DNA from: an uncultured Cellvibrio sp.
Lineage (GTDB): Bacteria; Pseudomonadota; Gammaproteobacteria; Pseudomonadales; Cellvibrionaceae
DNA: 64,000 nucleotides
Reading direction: 5' to 3'
Assembly (NCBI GenBank): GCA_946480695.1
Contig: CAMLKG010000018.1
Location: forward strand, 1-64,000
A program made the translations under genes and the position numbers. Below the pieces are notes generated by a model. That model was given only the letters and a program-made list of their open reading frames with translations, ran no database searches and was not told where the DNA came from. Position 1 is the first letter of the stretch. Every line of letters starts with the position of its first letter. Below, piece after piece: positions 9,857 to 19,526 of the stretch.

Positions 9857-10034
9857 GGCAGCAAGTTCTCCACGCTAGTGTATGGCCCCAACCAGGATCG
9901 CATCAAACACAGTGACAGCAATGGCCGGGTCACCAAATACCTGGGCGGGATTTACGAGGAAGTGACCAAGGGCGGTATCACCCAAAGATCCATTACGTCG
10001 GTGACTTTGCCCTTTACATTTATCTGTACAGGCT
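9857..10034 (+). pseudogene. Frameshifted fragment of the RHS core (orphan RHS piece)
   Basis: About 178 bp that align with 7958-8136 of the intact gene upstream. The reading GSKFSTLVYGPNQDRIKHSD is shared, followed by similar residues to GGIYEEVTKGGITQ. Substitutions are mostly synonymous. One base is missing near 9984 relative to the parent (CCCAAAGATCC against CCCAGAAGATCC), which shifts the frame and ends it shortly after. No start, core end or toxin tip remains. It looks like a leftover of an older RHS tip displacement or of recombination between RHS copies. It lies between the symE relic and the second copy of the terminator stem. Confidence 0.85.
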
Positions 10035-10062
10035 TAAATAAATGATCAGTGATTAGTTGTTT

Positions 10063-10094
10063 AAAAAATGCCGCTTTCACAGCGGCATTTTTAT
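10063..10094. terminator. Bidirectional terminator between RHS remnant and lipocalin-like gene
   Basis: Stem ATGCCGCT / AGCGGCAT (10068-10075, 10081-10088) flanked by A6 on the left and T5 on the right. It can terminate transcription from both sides and serves the minus-strand gene ending at 10105. Its stem is identical to the terminator at 9697. Confidence 0.85.
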
Positions 10095-10104
10095 TCAATG
10101 ATAA

Positions 10105-10512
10105 CTACTGAACCTTACGCCAATGTTCTTCAATTAAAATCCCGTCTTCCATGCCTTTGTGTATCCAGGTTTTATCCTTCAGCTCGCAGTTAAATTCATA
10201 GGTTTTGCCCATTAGGCGCGCTTCAGAGGTGGCATCTACGGTTTCCTTGTAGTTTCCGTCCTCGAGTGAATAGGTGCCGGAGCCGGAGGCGATGAATTTT
10301 CCGGTGTTGTCCCATGTGATAAAGGTAAAATGCTGCGCTGATAGGATTTTGCGTGAACGGGTAGATTGGTCTTTGATTTCTGCAACCACTTCACCTTTGC
10401 TATTTTTATAAATAGCGTATTGCAATTCCCATGCTCCGGTTAATTCATTCGCACTTGCCCACTGGCCAAGTATTAATAACAATACAGTTAAGGCCGTGTA
10501 TATTTTTTTCAT
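10105..10512 (-). CDS. Small secreted lipocalin-like protein
   Basis: A 135-residue protein. The ATG at 10512 is chosen over an in-frame ATG at 10527 because GAGAGA lies 8 bases before it and MKKIYTALTVLLLILGQWASA then forms a normal Sec signal peptide ending in ASA. The mature part begins ELTGAWELQYAIYKNSKGE and consists of alternating short strands with charged turns, as in small lipocalin-like or DUF-type periplasmic beta-barrels (a GxW near the N-terminus is typical). No catalytic motif is visible and the function is unknown. It stands alone between the RHS region and the adenylate cyclase operon, with a strong terminator at its 3' end. Confidence 0.7.
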   Translation of the reverse strand: MKKIYTALTVLLLILGQWASANELTGAWELQYAIYKNSKGEVVAEIKDQSTRSRKILSAQHFTFITWDNTGKFIASGSGTYSLEDGNYKETVDATSEARLMGKTYEFNCELKDKTWIHKGMEDGILIEEHWRKVQ

Positions 10513-10665
10513 TGTCGTTTCTCTCAATTATGTTGTGTTTGATGTTTTAAAGGTTGATTGCCGGTCGTTGTTAGCGACGGATGGATTATGCCCGAGCGTT
10601 TGGATGGGGCCAGCAATTAAACAAAATTTAATAATTCTTAATGGCTTGCAAGAAAGAATTGCCGG

Positions 10666-13587
10666 TTAGATTGCACCTAACGCATTATTAAGTTTGCTTT
10701 CCAGGTCGGCTTTTAATTGTAAATAATGACCGAGTTGTAAGCCGGTTTGCTGCGCGAGCGTATCGCGGCAAAGTGATAGGTCGAGATCGGTGATGTAACA
10801 GGGATAGAGTTCATTGCGCTGGCGGCGGCGCACTATGTAACTGGCCACGGCTTTGAATAAATCGGTGCCGTAGGCCAATGTGGAAAATTCCTGTTCATCG
10901 CAAAAAATCGTGAAGCGCAACTCTTGCCCGGCTATTTCGGCAATCGCCTTGATGTTAATAAAATGCAATTGGCTGATTTCGCGATTGAGTGAGCGCGCTT
11001 CCACCTGGCCTTGCTGTTGGCGGATGTTACCGGTCAATTCATATAAATGAATCTCATCCAGGTCCGGTAAATGACCACTTAAATCGCCATCAAGGTGTAA
11101 ACGCTGTAGGGCGGAACGAATGAATTGGACGAGCGGTCGCAATAACGTTTGCTGGTTATGGAATTCGGTGTGGGTTGAGAAGAGCGAACCTTTTTCATCT
11201 ACCAGGGTAATAGCGGCGCGATCATTCTCCAGGCGATAAAACACATAAATCCCGTCGGGTTTGATCGTGTTGCAAATCAACCGCAAGGGCTTATCGCGCA
11301 AGCCATAGCGGTCAACCACAATGGGACTGAACTCCAGTTGCGGCTGGCCGAGTTTTTCCAATAATTTGGGGTAACTTTTAAAGCGGCTGATCTGCGGCTG
11401 CTGTTGAAAAAATTGCAGCAATAAATATTCATCACCCATTTCCAAAATATAGCGGCTGTTGCTTTGGCGGGGGTTGGAAAAGTAGCAATCGATCAGGTCG
11501 CGCCACAGCTCCTTTAAACGCTGTGCAATATTATTACCCTGGCTGCTGAAGCAGCGAATGCTGAGTTCCGGCAGGTTGAAATGTTTTCCTGGCGGAAACA
11601 AGCGAAAATAATGTTGCAAGCAATTAACCAGCGCATCAGTTGCATAATGCCTGCATAACAATTCGCCCCAGGAATTGATCTGGATAACATCGGCATTGAT
11701 CATCAGGTTTTCACGCAGGCCGCTATAACCCAGGGCATCCTGTTGGCTGCTGAGCATGTGCATTCCTTTTTTATGCAGGTCAGCCAGGGGTTCAACACCG
11801 ATGTTGATAATAAATACCAGGCGCTCAATGGCGGCGGGTCGCGTGAATTGATGGTGCGGAATTTTTAACGGCAATGGCAACCATTGTTGCAGCGCTTGCA
11901 ATAGCTGTTGTTTCTGGATTCCGCTGAGTAAAAATCCATTGCCGATAATATCGATTTTGGTTGTGCTGGTAAGGATTTCATTCACGTGGCACCACAACAA
12001 TAATTCAACCAGGCTGCGCGAGCGTTTGATGGGCTCCACATTGATGTTGCGCAGGTTCAGGTCATGGAAACTTCCGCGCAACAATTGCCAAATCTCACCT
12101 GCGTCGCCTTGTTCGCGAATACAGCAAAGGTGTTCCTCACTTATATCGCGTGAAATGCCGGGATTAATCCATTCTATTTTTCCCGCTTTGCGTTCAAACG
12201 CCGCGTGGAGTTTTCTGCCGAGGACTGATAACTCCTCATTACTGATTGCAATTTCCTGGCCCAGGTGTTTGTGTAATTCAGTCAGCAGGCGATAACTCTG
12301 GTTTAATTCATTGACCAGTAGCGCCCGCTCACTGATAACATGGGGTGCTTTCCAATAGGCGCGGTTGTCCAGCATATGTAATTGATGGCTCGACCACTGC
12401 CAGGTTTTTACCAACGTTTCCAATAATTGGCGTTGCCAGGATTTATTGGGATTGCGGCTGGTACGTGATAATGCTTTGTTGACTTTAAAATAAAAGCAAC
12501 GACGCACCAGTTCCAATCGTAGTAACTGGTGATGCAAACATAAATATTTTTCCAGCCGCTGGTATACCATTACATAGGGATCGAGGTGATCAGCGTCCGG
12601 TGTCGCTGCATAAATTGCGCGTTTGAAGCTGAGTGCGAGCGGTTCGCTGTAATTATCGTTATGTGCGGGTGCGTCAATCGCAGCAGCGGTAGCCGCTTTC
12701 GCCATATTGCTGGCATAGGCTTCGAGCAACAGCAATTTCAATACGGATTTATAGGGTGATTCAATACCTTTATACAATTGCCACACACCGGCGCCGATAA
12801 ATTCATCCGGCGGGATTTGTGGCAGTGCGCCGAAATCGATAACATCCGTTGCTTTGAGGAAACGTTTGCCTAATAATTTATCGCGGTAATCGGCGTAGTT
12901 GGCTTCCTGTGAGGCGGGTACAAACCACCAGAGTGGTACCTTTCCGGCAAGCCACAGTGCGGTGCGGTAAAATTCATCCAATAATAAAAAATGTTGCGCT
13001 GTACCGCTGCCTTCACTGCTGAGGCGTTGTTCGCGTTGATTGGAAAAATCACTGCTGTGCATAAGGAAGCAATGTACTTCCAGATGAATGTTTTGCTCCG
13101 CCCACTGGCTTATCAATTTACATTTTTGTTCTAATTCATGCAGTGCTGCCTGGTCGCTGACCAGGCTGTGACATACCCATATATCCAAATCACTGGAATC
13201 GGTTTGTGCAATGGTTCCCACGCTGCCCATTAAAAAGAGGGCGTCAATGTAATATTTCTTTTCAGTGAGATCGCGGCTGTATTGGAAGCTGCGCGCCAGG
13301 GTTTTGGCCAGGCGCAATTCTTCAGCACCGGGTTGGTAGTGGTAAATGCCGGCCGGGGTTGCGTGTGATACGTAGCCGGGCAATATGGGGTGGTTAACAT
13401 GGAACAGCAGCGGTAATAATTGCAAAAAATGTTGTTGCCGCTCCGATAAGGCAGCGCAGGTTCGCTCATGGCGCACGCGATTCAAATCGAGAAATCGCTG
13501 TTTTAATTGCGTGAGCAGTTTACGATCAACACCCTCGTCGATATTGTGGATATCTATCGGTCGCGATGGGGTGAGTTTAGATTGCAT
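10666..13587 (-). CDS. cyaA: Class I adenylate cyclase
   Basis: A 973-residue protein matching class I (enterobacterial/pseudomonad type) cyclases along its length. Near the N-terminus it has LPGYVSHATPAGIYHYQP. The nucleotidyltransferase signature GSVGTIAQTDSSDLDIWVCH lies around residue 120-140, carrying the GS and DxD residues that bind ATP and metal. These cytoplasmic enzymes make 3',5'-cAMP, normally the signal for CRP-type regulators. The C-terminal half resembles the poorly characterised regulatory region of CyaA. It starts 19 bp after the stop codon of the hybrid histidine kinase on the same strand, so the two are probably cotranscribed. In Pseudomonas cyaA lies near lptM-lysA; here the two loci are about 36 kb apart in the window. 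Confidence 0.94.
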   Translation of the reverse strand: MQSKLTPSRPIDIHNIDEGVDRKLLTQLKQRFLDLNRVRHERTCAALSERQQHFLQLLPLLFHVNHPILPGYVSHATPAGIYHYQPGAEELRLAKTLARSFQYSRDLTEKKYYIDALFLMGSVGTIAQTDSSDLDIWVCHSLVSDQAALHELEQKCKLISQWAEQNIHLEVHCFLMHSSDFSNQREQRLSSEGSGTAQHFLLLDEFYRTALWLAGKVPLWWFVPASQEANYADYRDKLLGKRFLKATDVIDFGALPQIPPDEFIGAGVWQLYKGIESPYKSVLKLLLLEAYASNMAKAATAAAIDAPAHNDNYSEPLALSFKRAIYAATPDADHLDPYVMVYQRLEKYLCLHHQLLRLELVRRCFYFKVNKALSRTSRNPNKSWQRQLLETLVKTWQWSSHQLHMLDNRAYWKAPHVISERALLVNELNQSYRLLTELHKHLGQEIAISNEELSVLGRKLHAAFERKAGKIEWINPGISRDISEEHLCCIREQGDAGEIWQLLRGSFHDLNLRNINVEPIKRSRSLVELLLWCHVNEILTSTTKIDIIGNGFLLSGIQKQQLLQALQQWLPLPLKIPHHQFTRPAAIERLVFIINIGVEPLADLHKKGMHMLSSQQDALGYSGLRENLMINADVIQINSWGELLCRHYATDALVNCLQHYFRLFPPGKHFNLPELSIRCFSSQGNNIAQRLKELWRDLIDCYFSNPRQSNSRYILEMGDEYLLLQFFQQQPQISRFKSYPKLLEKLGQPQLEFSPIVVDRYGLRDKPLRLICNTIKPDGIYVFYRLENDRAAITLVDEKGSLFSTHTEFHNQQTLLRPLVQFIRSALQRLHLDGDLSGHLPDLDEIHLYELTGNIRQQQGQVEARSLNREISQLHFINIKAIAEIAGQELRFTIFCDEQEFSTLAYGTDLFKAVASYIVRRRQRNELYPCYITDLDLSLCRDTLAQQTGLQLGHYLQLKADLESKLNNALGAI

Positions 13588-13606
13588 GAAGCTCGATTGC
13601 CCTGGG

Positions 13607-15751
13607 TTAACGCTGCAGGTTTCCGTTAGTCATTTTTTTCTTGCGCAAGATCTCGGCGAGTGTAGTGTAGAGCAATTCCGGGTTTACCGGTTTTGAAAGG
13701 TAACCATTCATGCCCATGGCCAGGCAACGCTCACGGTCACCGCGCATGGCCTGCGCGGTCACTGCGATAATCGGAATGTCCTGTTGCAGGCTGTTGTTGC
13801 GCAATTGCCCCGAGCGAATCCGACGGGTTGCTTCAAGGCCATCCATCTCCGGCATTTCAAGGTCCATAAGGATTGCGTCAAATGCTTCGCCGGTATTTTC
13901 CAAAAGTTGCAAAGCTTCTATGCCGTTGCCTGCAATGTAGGTATGGATATGTTTCTTTTTCAAAATGCCGCGGATAACTTGCTGGTTAACAATGTTGTCT
14001 TCCACGATCAACATGCGGGTGTTTTCCAATATCTCCAATGACACATCCGGAATGTTCACTTCGGGGCTGATTTGCTGGAGGATATTTTCACGCCCTATGG
14101 CTTGGCTAATGGCATCAAACAGGCGCGATTCGCTCACCGGTTTACTTAAAAATTCATCCACCAAAATCGCATTGGGATCGGCGCTGGAAATTTCATCGCG
14201 ATGGTAGGCCGAAATAAGGAAAACGCGCGGTTTTTGTTTCAAGCTATTATCGGATTTGATTAAACCGGTGAGCTGCAAACCATTCATGTTGGGCATGCGG
14301 TAATCGAGCAATACAAAATGGTAGGGCTGGCCAAGGTTATCGGCTTGCCGGATGCGTTCAATCGCACTTAATGGATCATCCGTTTCATCCACTTGCAAAT
14401 GGATACTGCGCGCGGTGCTGGCGATAATGGTGCGCGCAATGGTGTTGTCATCCACTACCAATATACGGATATTGTTTAAATTGCGCGGATGGTTTACCAG
14501 GTTTTTTTCGCCCAGGTGGCTGTGCTCAAACACGGCGGTGAAGGTAACTTTGCAGCCTTTATTTAACTGGGCATCGATAGTGAAATTGCCGTGCATCAAA
14601 TGTACAAGGTGACTGCAAATACCCAGGCCGTAGGAATTTTTTTCGGTATCCGCATGATATTTGTTAAACACCAGCCGTTCCCTGATATGGGCAAGTTTTT
14701 CCGGGGTCATCCCCAGGCCGTTGTCTTCCACGGTAAGTTGCAGCACCACTTGTTTTGGTGTTTGCGGCAAACGGCGCACCCGCACAACGACCTGGTTGGT
14801 ATTGGAATATTGGAATGCGTTACTGATGAGATGGCTGAGGATTTGGCTCAGGCGCGAAGCGTCACCGCGCAAAAAGCGCGGTACATCGGCTTTAATGTCA
14901 TAAACAATTTCCACGTTGCGATGCAGGGCACTGATTTCAAACAGGCGCGAAATTTTTTCAAAGAGTTGGTCCAGGTCGAAATGCGCGTATTCCAAAATTA
15001 CCCGCCCGGCTTCGATCTTTGAGAAGTCGAGCAACTGGTTGATAATTTGCAGGAGCGAATCGGCCGCTGAATTGATGCTTGTTAAATAACTTTGTTGCTG
15101 CTCATCCATGGTGGTGTCATTCAATAGATAACCAATGCCGATGATGGCATTCATGGGCGTGCGAATCTCGTGGCTGACGCGCGCCAGGAATTCGCTTTTG
15201 GTTTTGCTGGCCAGGTCAGCCTGGGCCTTGGCGTTGAGCAGTTCCTCGCGCGAATTCATAAAATCGGTAATGTCGGTATTGACACCCACGCAACGGGTGG
15301 GGCGCCCCTGGTGATCTGACTCAAAAAACTTTGCCTGCGAATTGACCCAGATAATATGGCCATCGCGATGCAGCAAGCGAAATTGCAATTGCAGTGATTC
15401 ACGTTTGTTATCGATGGCGGCCTGGTACTCATGCAGCATGTCGTCCAGGTCTTCGGGATGGATAAAATAATCCTGCAAGGTTTTAAGGTTGCCGGGCAAG
15501 TCTTCGTAATCGTAACCGAGCATGCGCAAATAGCTGCGGCTGAAATAGATTTTGTTGGTGAGCAGGTCCCAATCCCAAATACCGTCATTGCTGGCTTCCA
15601 TTGCATATTGGTAGCGGGTGTGATGCTCGTTGGCGAGGGCTTGCCCGGCTTGCAGGCTCTGTTTCAGCGAGGCGAGTTCCTGTTCCAGCAATTGGATTTT
15701 TGCTGCTAATGCCTCTTTGGAATCTCCCGGATGCAACGTTTTTCTACCCAT
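13607..15751 (-). CDS. Hybrid sensor histidine kinase: PAS, HisKA, HATPase, two receiver domains
   Basis: A 714-residue soluble protein. Order: an N-terminal coiled coil (about 8-40), a PAS domain with PAC tail (about 45-165; NDGIWDWDLLTNKIYFS), HisKA with FLARVSHEIRTPMNAIIG (phospho-His near residue 197), HATPase with N box and DNGLGMTPEKL plus a GLGIC box (about 300-415), receiver 1 (about 428-550; ILVVDDN, DYRMPNMNG) and receiver 2 (about 578-700; MLIVEDN, MDLEMPEMDG). No transmembrane segment is visible, so it senses a cytoplasmic cue. Both receivers keep the phosphoacceptor Asp. There is no Hpt domain, so output probably passes through a separate Hpt protein or by interaction. It is the first gene of a probable two-gene operon with cyaA, suggesting a link to cAMP synthesis; that link is inferred. 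Confidence 0.92.
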   Translation of the reverse strand: MGRKTLHPGDSKEALAAKIQLLEQELASLKQSLQAGQALANEHHTRYQYAMEASNDGIWDWDLLTNKIYFSRSYLRMLGYDYEDLPGNLKTLQDYFIHPEDLDDMLHEYQAAIDNKRESLQLQFRLLHRDGHIIWVNSQAKFFESDHQGRPTRCVGVNTDITDFMNSREELLNAKAQADLASKTKSEFLARVSHEIRTPMNAIIGIGYLLNDTTMDEQQQSYLTSINSAADSLLQIINQLLDFSKIEAGRVILEYAHFDLDQLFEKISRLFEISALHRNVEIVYDIKADVPRFLRGDASRLSQILSHLISNAFQYSNTNQVVVRVRRLPQTPKQVVLQLTVEDNGLGMTPEKLAHIRERLVFNKYHADTEKNSYGLGICSHLVHLMHGNFTIDAQLNKGCKVTFTAVFEHSHLGEKNLVNHPRNLNNIRILVVDDNTIARTIIASTARSIHLQVDETDDPLSAIERIRQADNLGQPYHFVLLDYRMPNMNGLQLTGLIKSDNSLKQKPRVFLISAYHRDEISSADPNAILVDEFLSKPVSESRLFDAISQAIGRENILQQISPEVNIPDVSLEILENTRMLIVEDNIVNQQVIRGILKKKHIHTYIAGNGIEALQLLENTGEAFDAILMDLEMPEMDGLEATRRIRSGQLRNNSLQQDIPIIAVTAQAMRGDRERCLAMGMNGYLSKPVNPELLYTTLAEILRKKKMTNGNLQR

Positions 15752-15889
15752 ATCCCTTATCAGAGCCTCGCAATGATGTGGCGAAAAAATAGACTGCCAA
15801 GTGTAAAGACTAGTTCATACTGGCGCTAATACCAGCGACACAAGACTCAAAACAACGATAAAGGTGCCAAAGCGGATGAGTGGTGCACC

Positions 15890-15931
15890 TTATTAAAGGC
15901 AAGCTGGATGATTATTAAAGGCAAGCTGGAT
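15890..15931. repeat. Short tandem repeat, two 20-bp copies
   Basis: The sequence TTATTAAAGGCAAGCTGG with its following AT occurs at 15890-15909 and again at 15912-15931, a 22-bp period, in the non-coding strip between argH and the histidine kinase gene. No function is evident. Confidence 0.8.
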
Positions 15932-15962
15932 AGGAAGCAGGTCTGTTTTTGCGGGTTTATAC

Positions 15963-15986
15963 GCCGCTCCGGTTACGCGGAGCGGC
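15963..15986 (-). terminator. GC-rich hairpin 3' of argH
   Basis: A perfect 9-bp stem GCCGCTCCG / CGGAGCGGC with a 6-base loop, 15 bp beyond the argH stop codon. There is no T-run on the minus strand, so it may be a 3'-end-stabilising or Rho-assisted hairpin and not a classical intrinsic terminator. Confidence 0.5.
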
Positions 15987-16001
15987 GCTTTAGCCAGGAG
16001 T

Positions 16002-17402
16002 TTACTCGCGGCTGGCGAGGCTGGCCCTGGCGCGCTCCACGGCGGCCCTGACTTGTACCGGTGCGGTGCCCCCAATATGGTTGCGCGCGGCGACTGACCC
16101 TTCCAGGGTTAATACCGCGAAAACGTCCTGTTCGATGGCAGTGGAGAACTGTTGCAGTTCCGCCAGGCTCATCTCGGACAAATCCTTGCCGGTTTGCACA
16201 CCGTAGGCCACGGATTTGCCGACGATTTCATGGGCATCGCGGAACGGCACGCCGCGGCGGACCAGGTAATCCGCCAAATCGGTTGCGGTGGAAAAACCGC
16301 GTTTTGCCGCCTCATACATTTCCGCCGTGCGCGGCTGGATGGCGGGCACCATATCGGCGAAGGCGCGCAGGCAATCTTTTACGGTGTCAATCGCATCAAA
16401 TACCGGTTCCTTGTCTTCCTGGTTGTCCTTGTTGTAGGCCAGGGGTTGGGATTTCATCAGCGTCAGCAAGGCGATCAAATGGCCGTTCACGCGGCCGGTC
16501 TTGCCGCGCACCAGTTCGGGCACATCCGGGTTTTTCTTCTGCGGCATGATGGAAGAGCCGGTACAGAAACGGTCGGGCAGGTCGATGAATTTGAATTGCG
16601 ACGAGGTCCAGAGCACCAGTTCTTCGCTCATGCGCGACAGGTGTGTCAGCAGGATGCTGGCGAAGGCACAAAATTCGATGGCGAAGTCGCGGTCGCTGAC
16701 GGAATCCAGGGAGTTTTCGGTGGGGGCATCAAACCCCAATAATTGCGCGGTGTAGGCGCGGTCAATTGGGTAGGTGGTTCCCGCCAGCGCCGCCGCACCG
16801 AGCGGCGACTGGTTTATGCGTTTGCGGCAATCCAGCAGGCGGCCATGGTCGCGTTGCAGCATTTCAAACCAGGCGAGCAGGTGATGGCCAAAGGTTACCG
16901 GTTGGGCGGTCTGCAAATGGGTAAAGCCGGGCATGATGGTATCGGCGTTGGCCTCGGCCAGGCCCAGCATACCTTGCTGGAGGCGCGTGAGTTCTTTGGC
17001 GATCGCATCGATTTCGTCGCGCATATACAGGCGAATATCGGTTGCGACTTGATCGTTGCGCGAGCGGCCGGTATGAAGTTTCTTGCCGGTGATACCGATA
17101 CGTTGGGTGAGCAGTGCCTCGATGTTCATGTGCACATCTTCCAGGCTCACGGACCAGGTAAATTTACCGGCGACAATTTCCGCGCGGATTTCTTCGAGGC
17201 CGGCAATAATCTGGTCGCGCTCTGCCTCGGTCAGCACACCCACTTTGGCGAGCATGGTCGCGTGGGCGATAGAGCCATTAATATCGTGGTGGTAGAGGCG
17301 GTAATCAAAACCGATAGAAGCGGTAAAGCGTTCGACGAAAGCATCGGTCGCTTCACTAAAGCGGCCGCCCCAGGGTTTGATGGGCTGGTCATTCTGGCTC
17401 AT
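16002..17402 (-). CDS. argH: Argininosuccinate lyase
   Basis: A 466-residue cytoplasmic enzyme that splits argininosuccinate into arginine and fumarate, the last step of arginine synthesis. The family signature [15 protein letters not shown] is intact around residue 280-295, with the catalytic Ser in the mobile loop. [11 protein letters not shown] and [10 protein letters not shown] (the active-site His region) are also present. Length is normal for the family. It is divergent from algZ with a 176-bp promoter region between them, the same neighbourhood as argH/fimS(algZ)/algR in Pseudomonas. Confidence 0.97.
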   Translation of the reverse strand: MSQNDQPIKPWGGRFSEATDAFVERFTASIGFDYRLYHHDINGSIAHATMLAKVGVLTEAERDQIIAGLEEIRAEIVAGKFTWSVSLEDVHMNIEALLTQRIGITGKKLHTGRSRNDQVATDIRLYMRDEIDAIAKELTRLQQGMLGLAEANADTIMPGFTHLQTAQPVTFGHHLLAWFEMLQRDHGRLLDCRKRINQSPLGAAALAGTTYPIDRAYTAQLLGFDAPTENSLDSVSDRDFAIEFCAFASILLTHLSRMSEELVLWTSSQFKFIDLPDRFCTGSSIMPQKKNPDVPELVRGKTGRVNGHLIALLTLMKSQPLAYNKDNQEDKEPVFDAIDTVKDCLRAFADMVPAIQPRTAEMYEAAKRGFSTATDLADYLVRRGVPFRDAHEIVGKSVAYGVQTGKDLSEMSLAELQQFSTAIEQDVFAVLTLEGSVAARNHIGGTAPVQVRAAVERARASLASRE

Positions 17403-17578
17403 GAGGAAATGTCCACAATCTGAAAATAATGAAAGAGATGCTTGGCGCAGCTAGGCTAAGATTCGCAACCTGAAACGACCGGTGCGCCGCGGGCCGCGCA
17501 TTATAGCCCAAGGTGCCGGGAATAAGTCGCCGTAGGCGCTTGCTAATTTAACCCATGACGGATTTACGCTGAGGATCT

Positions 17579-18676
17579 ATGTCAGGACCGAGGGTCAAAA
17601 ATACCCGCGTCGAGCCGCGCGAGCCCGCCAATCCCTTTTTGCCCGACCTGTGCAATAGCCAGGCGGTATTCCTGTTGGTATTGGTGGCCGAGCTGCTGGC
17701 ATTGTTGCTGACCATAAGCGCCTCATCGGGCTTGCAGTTTTTCAGTTGGGACAAGCTTGCGCTGATTTCCGTACAAGTGCAGTGGATTGTCTTATTCAGC
17801 GCGATTGCGCTCTGCCGCATGCGGTTTTGGCTGGGGCTGCAAACCCAGGTGAAGGCGGGCATTGTCAGTTATGCGGTGGTATTGCTGATCACGCTGGTGT
17901 TATCGGTGCTGGGGCAGTGGATAATTTATGGCACCAGCGGCCTGGTCTTTGTTGCGGACCATCAATTCGGTTTTGATTATTGGTTGCTGCTGGATAATTT
18001 GGCGATCGCGGCGATCCTCTCGGGCATTTTGCTGCGTTACCTGTATTTGCAACAGCAATTGCGCAACCAGCAGCAAGCGGAAATGCAGGCGCGCATCCAG
18101 GCGCTGCAATCGCGCATCCGCCCGCATTTTCTATTCAATAGCATGAATGCGATCGCCAGCCTGATCAGCACTGAGCCGGATACGGCCGAACGGGTGGTGG
18201 AGGATTTGTCCGAACTGTTTCGCGCAAGCCTCGCCGAACCGAGCCTGATTCCATTGGAACGTGAACTGACGTTGTGCAAACACTACCTGGACATTGAACA
18301 GTTGCGGTTGGGGCGGCGCTTGCAGGTGGATTGGCAAATCGGTAGCTACAATAGTGAGGTAAAGATTCCGAGCCTGATGCTGCAACCCCTGGTTGAGAAT
18401 GCCATTTTCCATGGGGTTGAGCCTATGCCCAAGGGCGGGAAAATTACCATCAAGGTATCGCAGAACGATAAGCAACTCAGCATCGTGATCAGCAATCCCT
18501 ATGTATTGGTTAAAAAAAATGTGCGAAACCACGAGCACTCCCAGCGCCATAACCGCATGGCGTTGGATAATATCCGCCGCCGGTTAACTGCACACTTTGG
18601 CAACGCCGCACGCCTGTCCAGCAGTGCGGAAAACGGCATATTTACAACCTACATATTTTGTCCCCTGACAGTGTGA
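17579..18676 (+). CDS. algZ: AlgZ/FimS-type LytS-family sensor histidine kinase
   Basis: A 365-residue inner-membrane sensor. About four hydrophobic segments lie between residues 20 and 155, followed by a coiled coil (LQQQLRNQQQAEMQARIQAL). The His_kinase core has IRPHFLFNSMNAI (phospho-His about residue 182), an N-box MLQPLVENAIFHG, and a shortened ATPase domain ending DNIRRRL. This is the LytS/YehU-like architecture of AlgZ (FimS), partner of AlgR. GAGGATCT precedes the ATG at 17579. Downstream, algR follows after 58 bp. In Pseudomonas this pair controls alginate, twitching and virulence genes; the targets here are unknown. Confidence 0.9.
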   Translation: MSGPRVKNTRVEPREPANPFLPDLCNSQAVFLLVLVAELLALLLTISASSGLQFFSWDKLALISVQVQWIVLFSAIALCRMRFWLGLQTQVKAGIVSYAVVLLITLVLSVLGQWIIYGTSGLVFVADHQFGFDYWLLLDNLAIAAILSGILLRYLYLQQQLRNQQQAEMQARIQALQSRIRPHFLFNSMNAIASLISTEPDTAERVVEDLSELFRASLAEPSLIPLERELTLCKHYLDIEQLRLGRRLQVDWQIGSYNSEVKIPSLMLQPLVENAIFHGVEPMPKGGKITIKVSQNDKQLSIVISNPYVLVKKNVRNHEHSQRHNRMALDNIRRRLTAHFGNAARLSSSAENGIFTTYIFCPLTV

Positions 18677-18734
18677 GAGCTGTGTAAGCCCGGCGATAAG
18701 ATATTTTTTCAAATCATCCGCAGAGAAAATAATT

Positions 18735-19475
18735 ATGGATGTATTGATTGTTGACGATGAACTCCTGGCCCGGCAGCGCCTGGTGCGTATGGTGGAAAAA
18801 ATGGAGGGATTTGCTGTCGCCGCCGAAGCGGAGGGTGCCGAGGACGCCATGGCCGCCATTGCGGCGCACGACCCGGATATAGTGCTGCTGGATATCCAGA
18901 TGCCGGGGCGCGACGGCTTGTCACTCGCACGCGATATTGCGGCACTGGAAGATCCGCCGGCTATTATTTTTTGCACCGCTTACGATCAATACGCGCTGGA
19001 TGCATTTGGCACTAACGCGGTGGGGTATTTGCTCAAACCGGTAAAGGCCGAGCAACTGCTGCAAGTGCTGGAAAAGGCGACCAAGCTCAATAAAATCCAG
19101 CGCGTCGCCGCGCAACAACATCCGGTTACCAAAAAAGAAAACCAGCGTTCCCACATCAGTGCGAAAACGCGGCGCGGTGTGGAATTAATTCCCCTGGACG
19201 ATGTTCGCTATTTTCTCGCCGATCACAAATACGTAACGGTTTTCCATCGTAACGGCGAGCATTTACTGGATGAAACCTTGAAAGAGTTGGAAGAGGAATT
19301 CGCCGGGCGCTTTGTGCGTATCCATCGCAACTCACTCGTTTCCATCAAACATATTGAAGCGCTGGAGCGCACCAGCCAGGGGCAATACCAGGTGCGCCTG
19401 GCGGATACGGAAATGCGTCCGGTCATCAGCCGGCGGCATGTGAGTGATTTGAAAGAATTATTGAAAATCATTTAA
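18735..19475 (+). CDS. algR: AlgR-type LytTR response regulator
   Basis: A 246-residue two-domain regulator. The receiver domain (1-120) has VLIVDDELLARQRL, phosphoacceptor Asp in VLLDIQMPGRDG, the Thr in FCTAYD and Lys in LLKPV. The LytTR DNA-binding domain (about 140-246) contains IPLDDVRYFLADHKYV and VRIHRNSLVSIKHIEAL. It follows algZ on the same strand, forming a two-component pair. In Pseudomonas hemC and hemD come next; here the following gene is an unrelated mannanase on the opposite strand, so synteny breaks at this point. Confidence 0.93.
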   Translation: MDVLIVDDELLARQRLVRMVEKMEGFAVAAEAEGAEDAMAAIAAHDPDIVLLDIQMPGRDGLSLARDIAALEDPPAIIFCTAYDQYALDAFGTNAVGYLLKPVKAEQLLQVLEKATKLNKIQRVAAQQHPVTKKENQRSHISAKTRRGVELIPLDDVRYFLADHKYVTVFHRNGEHLLDETLKELEEEFAGRFVRIHRNSLVSIKHIEALERTSQGQYQVRLADTEMRPVISRRHVSDLKELLKII

Positions 19476-19481
19476 AAATAT

Positions 19482-19515
19482 AAAAAACGCCCGCTATCCG
19501 CGGGCGATTTCTTTG
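19482..19515. terminator. Bidirectional terminator between algR and mannanase gene
   Basis: A perfect 7-bp GC stem CGCCCGC / GCGGGCG (19488-19494, 19500-19506). A6 on the left gives a strong T-run for the minus-strand mannanase transcript; ATTTCTTT on the right is a weaker tail for algR. Confidence 0.85.
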
Positions 19516-19526
19516 GCTAAGCCGGA

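Noticed and set aside
16152..17423. Two long frames antisense to argH
   Set aside because: argH is unequivocal on the other strand, and these frames have no recognisable motifs.
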